64,000 bases of DNA from Sanguinoderma infundibulare (taxonomy: Eukaryota; Basidiomycota; Agaricomycetes; Polyporales; Polyporaceae), in NCBI GenBank assembly GCA_032821775.1, contig JAVLRN010000003.1, positions 1,984,001 to 2,048,000 on the forward strand, read 5' to 3'. Position numbers and translations under genes: made by a program. The notes beneath the pieces are model-generated. The model did no database searches. It saw only the letters and a program-made list of their open reading frames with translations, and was not told the DNA's origin. Shown piece after piece: positions 36,079-44,930 of the stretch (positions are counted from its first letter, which is position 1; every line of letters starts with the position of its first letter).

Positions 36079-37672
36079 TTAGAACACAATCTTGGTGCCT
36101 TGGCTAGGAACAATAGAAGGGTCTTCGCGCCTCGCCATTGCGAGTGCGGCACCTGGCTTCGAACGCGCAACTCTCCGCCCCTTCTCTCTTCCCTTGCCCT
36201 CGGCCCCTCCCTCGAAGCGCCCCTTCTTGGCCGGACGTTCTAGCTGCTCAGCTTCTCCATCTTGCTCACCATCCGCCTCGCCTCGACGAGCTGGACGCTC
36301 ACGCTTGGCTCCTTGCCCCTTCTCCCGCGGAGGCCCGCCGCCGCCCCGACGGACAGCTTCGGGTGAGGCGTACTCGACGACGAGCTTCCGTCCGTTAAGG
36401 CGGTGATTTCTCGGGTTTGTCAGCGCCGAGGTAGCGTGCTCGGTGCTCGTGAAATCCACGAAGGCCCATCTGTTGTCATATACAACCCTATGAGGTCAGC
36501 TATCCCGACTCTCTAGCGGAGACAACACATGTATGGGAGTGAGAGCGATATTGCCGTCTGGAACGAGGATGAACGCGACCGGAACAAACCACAGATACGC
36601 CGCATCGGCAGTTTCAAGCACGGGACATGGAAGGAAGGTCGGAATACGTGGTAGGAGTGGGCAAGACGTACCCTTTGCACTTCCCGCTGTCCTCGAATGT
36701 TCCGAGACGGATCTTGCGAATCCACTTATCGTCTGCGGCCGCGTCTTTGACATGATGAGACTCGAGTAGTTCCCGGATTGACTCTTCTGTCGTCTCAAAT
36801 CCGAGGTTGCCTAGGAAGAGTGTTGGACCGGGGGGTTGCTTTTGTACACTGAGAATCTTCTGTGCAGTTTTCGTGTGCCCGGTGATCTTGGACCCCGCTG
36901 AGGTCTCGGCACCGTCGACGCCTGCGGCAGCGGTGGGTGCAGGACGGCCGTTGAAGTCGCCGCCTAGCGTAACCTGTTAACTATGAAGGGAAAGGGCGCG
37001 TTGCGGGTGCGTACCATCTTTGATGAGCAAACGTCTTCCCTCTAGAGGGTTTTCGGACTTTGCGATTGCGATCGTCTTCGCGTCGGGCGTGGCAAAGTCC
37101 ACATATGCAAAACTGAAGAGAATAACAGATATATTGCTTGGAACCAGGGCACACGAGAGGGTCAATATATTGGAAACTGACCCTTGGTTCTCCTTCCGCG
37201 GACGTTTACCGTCGGGACCACCCTGCGCCATCTTCATCGGCATGTGTACTCGAGTGATTTCCCCCACACCTTCGAAGAAGGTCCTCAAGGACGCGGGTGT
37301 AGTCTTGTACGAAAGGTTGCCGACCCATATCGAATTTTGGCGTTTGGGCACTTTAGAGGGAGGAAGCTCGGCCGTGTTTTCCACCTTCTCATGACCCTTC
37401 TTGCTTGAGTCCCCGCTAGCGGCGGGAGTAGCTTTCTTCGCGGCTCGATCCTCTTTCTTCTTCTGTCTACGCTTTTCAGCATGCGAGAGTACGGGTTCCT
37501 CTACCTCCTCGGCGTCGGACTGAGAGTCGCTGTCTGAATCGTCGGATTGGCTCTGTTCATCGGATGAGCTGTCACTGTGACCTTCTGAGAGACGCTGCCT
37601 TTTTCTGGAGTGAGAGGGGGTGGTGACGGACTGCTCTGAGTCCGAGGAGGTGCTAGAAACGGAGGAGGACAT
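36079..37672 (-). CDS. Nop13-like nucleolar RNA-binding protein with two RRMs
   Basis: Probable pre-ribosome-associated nucleolar protein (budding yeast Nop13, fission yeast Rnp24). The start MSSSVSSTSSDSEQS at 37672 opens a Ser/Asp-rich acidic region with basic KKKEDRAAKK patches. RRM1 has RNP2 IWVGNLSY and, after an intron, RNP1-like FAYVDFAT. RRM2 has LFLGNLGF and, after introns near 36480-36690, WAFVDFTS. The C-terminus is Gly/Arg/Lys-rich (RRGGGGPPREKGQGAKRERP) and ends GTKIVF. The spacing of the two RRMs and the acidic N-terminus match Nop13 better than Nop12. I could place introns after KENQG, after LLIKDG, and two short ones between 36480 and 36700; the last junctions are approximate. 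Confidence 0.82.
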
Positions 37673-38577
37673 GGAAAGCGATGATGAACGGCCGCGGTAG
37701 GAAAATCGCCGGCTGTTCGTCGCCCGAACTTCCGAAGATGCCGGACTTCCGTCGGGTGGGAGTCGGCAATTCCCGGCTGCACCACGTTAGCGCATGAGCG
37801 CTCGGAGATCTTCTGGCTCTCCACCACCACTCAAGTACTCACCGGTACCGGTGCCTTGAACTCGACCATGGGATTCCTTCATTTCATACACATGAATAAC
37901 TCTGTGCTGCTGTCTCTGCTCCAGGCACCATCGCCGCACCATTGGTGACATCCGTTCGAGAATATGCCCGGAGTCAAGGCACACAATTTGGCCAAGGCGA
38001 CACAATTTGGCAGGATCCACTCGCATGCTCCCGTGTGGGATCAACTAATTACTCCAAGACGTCCAGTCAATCTAGTAATCGAGAACCTCTGTCTTGGCTC
38101 ATATCGCACACTTTCGTCGAAGGGTTAGCGCGGATGGGCAAGGTCGGCGGCTCCGAGGTTGCTTGACACACTATATCAAACATTCAGGTGCAACTTCATG
38201 CCATTGTCGACGTATCAAGTGAGTTGTCTCATGCTCCGAAGGCACCGTGTATCAGATGTTGCCTCGGGTTGTCTCCTCGAGCCAATCAGAAGCAGTATCT
38301 GATAAGATAACTCCTGCAGGGCTCAAGGGTCTGTCATCTTATCAGATTAAACGTCTTGCGAGGGTGTCGACCATGGCAGCGATCTAAGGCGTATCGAGGG
38401 CGGCCAACGTTATAGCCCGCCCGTATTCTGCCTAATCACTCCGACGCATCAGGCACACAATGTGGATAGCAATGTCGAGCAGTGGGGCCGTGGAATTGGA
38501 CGAATGGCCTCGCCATGATTTAAATATTCTCGAGGTTGAGGATTGGGGGAGCAGTGGTCGTTCACCCCACTTCCGAC
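37673..38577. other. Divergent intergenic region, Nop13-like / ferric reductase
   Basis: About 900 bases shared by two divergent genes. It holds a 12-base direct repeat ACACAATTTGGC (37981-37992 and 38000-38011), and the inverted GATA pair listed separately. No further gene is seen. Confidence 0.5.
38297..38347. promoter_or_regulatory. Inverted pair of iron-GATA factor consensus sites
   Basis: ATCTGATAA at 38297-38305 and its reverse complement TTATCAGAT at 38339-38347 both match ATCWGATAA, the consensus of fungal iron-responsive GATA repressors (Urbs1, SreA, SRE). They sit inside perfect 11-base inverted arms TCTGATAAGAT (38298-38308) and ATCTTATCAGA (38336-38346). A further GATA core overlaps at 38306-38310. 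The pair is about 230-280 bases before the ferric reductase start codon, and about 620 bases from the divergent Nop13-like gene. Binding and iron regulation are inferred. Confidence 0.7.
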
Positions 38578-41338
38578 ATGTCCAGCCTCAGTTACGGTTA
38601 CGGCGCTGCATCTGGGTCCTCTGTAGCCTCCGCCGCTTCTCATGCTAGCTCATCGCCGTCTGGGCATGCAAACACCGTGCGCCATGCAAAGGTGCGTCTG
38701 ACGTCCAGAGCAGCGTCAGTATGTTGTCCTAACCACCTCGTTGCAGGGACATCCGGAGTACACCTGGTATGGGGTTCTCTCCCTCCTTGCATTCGCGACC
38801 CTTGTGAATGCCTTGTACTTGGTATGGGCGACGTATCGCCGCTACCGAGCTCGTCGAAGTTCGGACGCAACGACTGTCGCGGCTCGTCAAGGCACGGGCA
38901 GGCTATCATACCGCCGTATCCCTCAAGCCGTCCTTTCTGCGTCGCGTATTGTAGGTTTCCGACTTCTGATCCCCCATGTCGACATGCTGGTAGTCGAGAT
39001 CGTGGTCACGATCCTCTACTTGGGGGGGTTACTCGCATACACCTTCGCTCCCAGTAAGTGCTCGGGCTGTCCTCGGGATGAGAGATGCCGGCATGTTAAC
39101 CTCGCCCGGATACGCAGCGGACAATGTCCTCCCGCGCGTCAACCTTCAGCCAAGGTACTGGGGTAACTTTGCAGGGAAGGTAGCTGCGATACAGGTTCCT
39201 CTCGTCGTCGCTTTGGCGATGAAGAATAACCCCATCACTTGTAGGTGCCTTCTCCGGGGCTGCAGCCACCCATTTTAACCGTTTCGCTGCAGGGATAACG
39301 GGGATCGGGCATGAGAAGGTGAGTTTCATCGTCACCAATGGTTAGACGGTCTTCTCAACGACATGATAGCTCAACATGCTACACCGGGTGACATCGCGTT
39401 GCGTCCTCCTCTTCACTTGGCTGCACTTTGTCGGCATGTAAGTGGCTGTCTACATTTACGCGGACGTGGGCTGATCTATTGGGCACAGGTATTACCGATC
39501 GTGAGTCTATACCTGCGATACCTAAGACGCTCTAATTAACGACATAACAGCGCCGCGACGTTGCTAGACGAGACGTGGAAGGTGCTCGGCCTCGTAGGAG
39601 CAATCGCTCAGACCATCACCACAATCATCGGCATCAAGTCCATCCGCCACAGATTCTACGAGTTCTTCTACGCCACCCACATCGTCCTCGTCCTGTGCGT
39701 CCTCCATATCATGTTCTACACCTTCAGTCCCTAACACGCAAGTCCAACAGCATTTTCCTCATCACCCTCCTCTTGCACGTGATACCGCCAGAGTCCGCCG
39801 TCTTGGTATGGCCGGTCTTCGTCCTCTGGGGCTTCGACCGCCTCGTCCGTTTCGGCCGCTACGCCCTCTTCAACTTCGTCCTCCGCCCGAAGAACGGCGC
39901 GAAGGCCCTGGTCGAGGTGATCAGCCTCGGCGGCCTGCGCGTCACGCTCAAGCGCAGGATCCCCGGCGGGTGGCAAGCGGGCCAGCATGTCTTCATTGCG
40001 TTCCCGACGCTCGGCCCCGAGTCGCACCCTTTCACGATCGCGAACGCGTACGAGCGGGAGGAGGGCGGCAAGGAGGGAAAGATGGTCTTCATCATACGCA
40101 CGATGGAGGGCCAGACGAGGAAGCTGATCGAGCGTGCGCTGGAGAAGGGGACGTGCGAGCTTCCGGCGATGGTCGACGGGCCTTACGGCCACCCTGAAGA
40201 CATCCGGGCGTACTCAACTTGTGTCTTCATCGCCGGTAAGTATTTATCTTGAACGGCCGTGAATTGAAAATGAACGTGTGATTGACGGACGGGCTCTGGT
40301 TGTTAGGCGGAACGGGTGTGGTTTACACTCTATCGCGGATGCACCAGCTGTTCAAGTACGTACCCCTTCGCCCTCCTGTGCTTCCGTCACCCGACAGTTC
40401 GTAATCTCGAACGGCTTTCTAGGGACATCGCCGCCGGCGACGCATGTGCGAAGCGGGTCGTGTTCGTATGGGCGATCCGCATTGATGGTGCGTCCCCCAC
40501 CTCCAGGCTCCGTGTCTTTCGATCTCAAAACTAACCATGTCCACCATCGCAGGGGAGTACCAGTGGCTCGCCGCCGACCTCGCCAAGGTCCTCGCCGACG
40601 CACCGCCGAACCTCTCGCTCTCCGTCGACGTGCACGTCACCGGCGGCCGGACCCTCGTCGAGTCCCACATCCAGTCCCTCCCGGGGCCGCACAAGCGCGA
40701 CGGCACCGCGACCCCGCGCGTCGCAGAAGTCGAGAAGGACGGCTCGTCGCTAGACGAGAAGAGCGCCTCGCACGAAGATTCTGCTGGATCTGCAGTCGAC
40801 GTCAGCGGGATCGCGTGTCTCCCCGACCGCCAGGCGGTGGGAACCAGGTGCGATTCGCGCCCCACGACGGCCGGCAGCACCTTCCCCGCCCCCGCAACCG
40901 CAACCGACTCCCACCCCGTTCAACTTCCACCCGCTTGCGTCGCCGCTGGCGTGAGACGTCAGAACGGGCGGCCGGACGTGCACAAGATCCTGGAGGAGGA
41001 AGTGACGACGGCGCAAGGCCCCGTCTCGGTGGACGGTGAGTGCTTCTTAACTTTACTCACATACCCCCGACTCGGAGCGCCCCGTGTTCCGTGTTCTTTC
41101 CTGGACCTCCTTGGCCGTTCGAGACTCGCGAGGGGGGTGCTGGGCTCTCGCGTTTGTCGTGAGTTCGTGGGATGGACGCGCTGACCGTTCTGGGGTCCGT
41201 TTTTTTCCCACAGTGTGCGGATCGGACAGCCTGGTGAACGCCGTGCGCGGCGCGCTGTCCGCGCCGTTCGCCGGGCCCATGGCCGTGCTGAAGGGAGCTC
41301 CGACGGTGATGCTGAACGTGGACCAGTTCCGGATGTAA
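38578..41338 (+). CDS. Ferric reductase transmembrane component (FRE/NOX superfamily)
   Basis: Plasma-membrane flavocytochrome that moves electrons from NADPH through FAD and two haems to extracellular Fe(III) or Cu(II). Twelve exons (38578-38691, 38747-39053, 39085-39240, 39293-39318, 39370-39437, 39489-39500, 39551-39694, 39751-40235, 40307-40355, 40423-40487, 40553-41035, 41214-41338) total 677 residues with all phases consistent. Haem-ligand histidines are seen in MLHRV and WLHFVGM and in the next helix pair (SIRHRFYEFFYATHIVLVL). HPFTIAN is the FAD motif, GPYGH and IAGGTGVVYTLS the NADPH-binding loops, and VCGSDSLVNAVRGAL the C-terminal Cys-Gly motif. A 100-residue polar insertion before the last motif is typical of basidiomycete Fre proteins. 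The short sixth exon is only 12 nt. Iron repression through the upstream GATA pair is likely. No ferroxidase or permease gene lies adjacent. Confidence 0.92.
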
Positions 41339-41834
41339 AGTCGGCTTGGTTTCCTAGAGTACTGCAAGGCGTATTAGCAGGATGATTTAGAGAGAGAGGG
41401 ATGGCTGAGGGATTATAATCATTACTTATGTAGGACCGCACTTCTCCCGCGCGCAGTGTGCCTCATGTGAATAGATGTATCCGTATGGAACAAGGCCTTG
41501 GGCCATCAGTCAAATAGAACGGAGATGTGCCCACGACATGTCACCACACAGATGTGGGGGAATGGGGGTAAGAAGTTCCACAGGCGAGAGTCAAGACGCC
41601 GCGTAGGTTGCAAGTGCTGAAGGTCTATGGACGCCGATAAATTATTGTCCAGATAAATCCAACGATGTGAGAACTAATACGATCTAGGATACAGGGATTG
41701 CAAAGCGATAGCGAGTGTGAGGATGACTGTTGGAAGACGGCGAAGGTGATGATGATACAATTCGTCATGAACGTCATGCGGAAACCAACGTTTATAAACG
41801 GAACGGAACGGATGAAAGACAGGAGGACGACAGC
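41339..41834. other. Convergent intergenic region
   Basis: About 500 bases between the ferric reductase 3' end and the Rcf2-like B 3' end. I see untranslated sequence only. Confidence 0.4.
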
Positions 41835-42620
41835 TTATGCTGACTGGGTCTGAGCGAGCTGGGGGAGCTTGAGCTGCTTCTCCTCCTTGGCCTGCTCCTC
41901 TAGGATCTCGGCCCACGAGTGGTCGACGGTGCGGTTGGCCTGCGCCTCTGCACGCTGGGTCTGGGTGAGGACACCAGCGGCGATGAGGACGCCGATGGTG
42001 AGGCCCTGCGCCCACATACGGGCCTGGACGATCTTTTGGGGCGTGCTCTGGTAACTACGGACAGACTTGTCAGCGTCCGCGTTCGGATCGATGATGGACA
42101 GATGGGACGGTGATGGATGTGGAGGACGACGTACCGGTTGCGCATGACGATGGTACCAGCAATGGCCATGCTGGCGGCCCAGCTGCCGAGGATGACCTTG
42201 TACTGGTTGCGCACGGCCCAGTCCTTGATCTTGTCCTTGTTGCTGAGGGCCTCCCAGCGGTTCTCCTCCTTGCGCTCGTTCTCGTCGAGGAGGGCCTTGC
42301 CGGCGCCGGTCCATGTGGACTCGTCGAACTCGACGCCGCGGCGCTCGGACTGGATGGCGTAGGTGGGGGCGACGACGAGGACGACGCCGAGGGCCTTGAG
42401 CTGGGGCGGGAGGGCGCGGAAGGCGGGCCAGCGACGGCTCATGTACCAGCCGGCGGGGAGGGAGATGGCGAGGCCGGCGAGGATACCCTCGATGGCACCG
42501 CGGACGGTGGCACGGTGGTGGCCGGCAAGCTCTTCCTCGGTGGCGAACTGGACCCGACGGGGACAGGTGAGCCCTAATGCTTATTATGGGGCGCTAGTCC
42601 GGGTGAGGGCGTACCTTCAT
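41835..42620 (-). CDS. HIG1-domain respiratory supercomplex factor, Rcf2-like (copy B)
   Basis: Mitochondrial inner-membrane protein of the Rcf2/HIG1 family. Three exons (42620-42615, 42547-42135, 42054-41835) give 212 residues. The first coding exon is only ATG-AAG; the same Met-Lys junction exists in copy A. Membrane segments: GILAGLAISLPAGWYM, ALGVVLVVAPTYAI, VILGSWAASMAIAGTIV, and LTIGVLIAAGVL. The HIG1 signature is IVQARMWAQGLTIG. The C-terminus DHSWAEILEEQAKEEKQ is shared with copy A (DHSWVVALQKREKEKQ). It has four fewer small exons than copy A and very GC-rich, codon-biased sequence, suggesting it is the more highly expressed, ancestral housekeeping form. A TATA box lies upstream at 42771-42777. 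Confidence 0.87.
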
Positions 42621-43133
42621 AATTCTGTAGCTAGTGGCACGGAGTGGGTATGTGCTGGACGTCTACTCAGCGACAGGCTCTAGCGGTCTAATGATGGTAT
42701 AAAACCAGACGGGACTGGAGAGACCGAGAAGATGGTGAGGAGAAACGGGGCGGAACGCTGTCTGTCGTCGTTTTATACTTGAGTCGTGGTGTGCTCAGCC
42801 TTTGGAGGCCGGACACCGCGAGCGGCCGGAAGAGGGCACGGGCTAAACCGGGTGGAGGGTGCTCAGGACGAATTCGCCGGAGGATCAGTCAGGGTCAGGC
42901 TCACTCTGCCGCAATTTTTGGCTCATGTCGTCCACTTGCGTTCCGTACAGCCTCGGCCTGGACGAGGTCGTCCATCGTGTGCCCGGTCCAAGCTTGCTCT
43001 TTTGCCCTTCGCCATTGGCGGACGGTGCGGTGCCTCCCGATATAGGAGGAGCATCGGGTAATCGTTCCCCGAGCGCCCGGGTGGCTACTGTTGCCCGACT
43101 CTCGTCGCTGTCGCGTCCGACTCCATCCTCGCC
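42621..43133. other. Divergent intergenic region, Rcf2-like B / FTS
   Basis: About 510 bases with the promoters of both genes. Besides the minus-strand TATA box listed separately I see nothing distinctive. Confidence 0.45.
42771..42777 (-). promoter_or_regulatory. Putative TATA box of Rcf2-like B
   Basis: TATAAAA on the minus strand, about 150 bases before the ATG at 42620. Confidence 0.45.
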
Positions 43134-43993
43134 ATGGCCTCCAGAATGCTCTCCAGCCTTGTCCCCTCCCCGACCTTAGACCTCACTTCCGCCACTCGGT
43201 CCAAGTCCAGGCAGAACACTAGGACTGGCAACATCGCCAATGACGCCCCGCTTCTGCCCCTCACCCGCACGGCGGTCTCGCTCGAGTATGCTTCCCTTCG
43301 CCACACGGGCCACTGTCCATTAGGGATGTACGTCACGCCTTCGCCCGAGAACCTAATGGTTTGGGACGCGGTCTTCTTTGTGCACCAAGGTATGTCGCGG
43401 CGCTCGCGGTAACGGCCTGCTTCTCACGCTGCGCTCCGTCTAGGCTACTACACCGACTCCATCCTCAAGTTCCGGCTGACGTTCCTCCCGAACTACCCCG
43501 ACCGCCCCCCGGTCGTGCAGTTCCTCACCGACGTCTTCCACCCGCTCATCTCCCAACGAGACGGCACCTTCAACCTCTCCCCGCGTTTCCAGCCCTGGAA
43601 ACCGAAGGAGCACCACGTCTTCGACGTCCTCCACTGGGTCAAGGCCGCCTTCAAGAAACACGCGCTGGACGACGTCAACGAGGCGGATTGTTTCAACAGA
43701 GAGGCCTTTAGGTACGTGCCCGAATATCCGTACTGTACCCCGCACTCGTCCGCTACCCTGACCGCCGCATCTCTCCCAGACTCTATCACGACACGACGTC
43801 CTCCTTCGCCGCACTCGCCACCCAATCCTCAATGCTCTCTCAGTCGGCGTCCGCCCTATTCGACAAGGACCATCCCTCCATGGCCGGCAAGGGCTCGCAC
43901 AGCATCCAGTTCAAAGAGCTCACAGTGGAGCAGCTCACCGCTCTCCGTGCCCGGCTCGGCATCCAGGATTGGGAGGACGAGCCTGCATCATGA
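43134..43993 (+). CDS. FTS/AKTIP-like ubiquitin E2 variant (no catalytic cysteine)
   Basis: Predicted subunit of the FTS-Hook-FHIP adaptor that links early endosomes to dynein in filamentous fungi. Three exons (43134-43389, 43444-43711, 43780-43993), phases consistent, give 245 residues. A UBC fold is visible: LEYASLRHTGHCPLGMYVTP, WDAVFFVHQGYYTDSILKFR, FLPNYPDRPPVVQFLTDVFH. After the HP motif (FHPLISQRDGTFNLSPRFQ) the position where active E2 enzymes have Cys is not cysteine, and FQPWKPKEHHVFDVLHWVK replaces the usual W-P-x-x-x-I segment. This is the hallmark of the AKTIP/FTS group. The C-terminal exon adds a polar tail and ends EDEPAS. The alternative, another UEV such as Tsg101, is unlikely because the P(S/T)AP-binding and steadiness-box parts are absent. 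Confidence 0.83.
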
Positions 43994-44537
43994 CCAGCGA
44001 CCTTGCAGAGCCATACGCGAATCGTAATACTGTACGAGATATCCCCATCGGATGCATGCTTGTGAGTCGATTCAGATTGTCCATTTGCCTTCGCCCCGTC
44101 CTCAATCGCCAAGCAGGTCTTCAATAACATGTAGATTATATTACCGGTAGTCGATCCCCACCGTTGGTGGAATAGCCCACCAAGTCTGCCGCACGAAGTG
44201 ACATCAAGTTAAGACTTAGACTATACGTTGCTCGTGGCCGCCGTTTCGCAGCCATGACGACTGCATTCATGGCGGGCAATTTAAAGGTGCAGCCAAATGT
44301 TAGCACAATGTACTGTAACATTAATCACTAAATCTACTTTACGTCCTGTCTAGCACGAATGTTCCCTGATGGCCCATGCAATCGATATGTATGTGTGTCA
44401 CGATGCAAGCAGATTGTGAAGAAACTTGGAAAGCGCTGCACTCTACGATAATCCGAGATGATGCGGGAAGAGCCGGTCTACACTAAGGGAAACGGTACCG
44501 TAAAATCGTGCTTTGGTTGGAGGATGCAATCTAGAGA
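43994..44537. other. Convergent intergenic region
   Basis: About 540 bases between FTS and the asp1 downstream extension. AT-richer than the surroundings; no gene or RNA recognised. Confidence 0.4.
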
Positions 44538-44930
44538 CTACCGCGCCTCGCGACCTTGCCCATGCGTGGTCGCGGACGCGGACGATGGAGTTCTACCGTT
44601 TCGTCTGCCCGAAATACGGAAACACCACGGCGCGCTTGCGCACCGCGGGTCAAGCGAATGGCTCGCGAGCACTGGTATCGCCTGGTGCTCCGACGCCTCG
44701 CGCAGACGCGATGAGTGTGGAGAATGCTGGGTTCGAGGCCGCCGCGACTCCACATCGGTCGCGCCAGCGGTCGTCGTGAGAGCAGCGAGGGCCGCCGCCT
44801 GCGCCGTCTCCATCCGCCCCTCAGACGCCCGAGAGTTCGGCACCAGGCCCTCGGGCGACTCAGGGATGGCAGGGAGGACGAGCGACCGCTGCCCGGGCTC
44901 GCGCGCGGCCGCCTCGCCCAGCGCCGCGAG
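44538..44930 (-). other. In-frame, coding-like extension downstream of the asp1 stop codon
   Basis: After the asp1 TGA (44933-44931) the same reading frame stays open for 130 codons until TAG at 44540-44538. The first two thirds keep the strong G/C preference at third codon positions seen in asp1. It could be translated by stop-codon readthrough, be the original C-terminus cut off by a new stop, or be chance in GC-rich DNA. Confidence 0.4.

Noticed and set aside
37981..38011. Direct repeat ACACAATTTGGC, two copies
   Set aside because: Only 12 bases with two copies; could be chance and has no known factor, so it is noted only within the intergenic entry.
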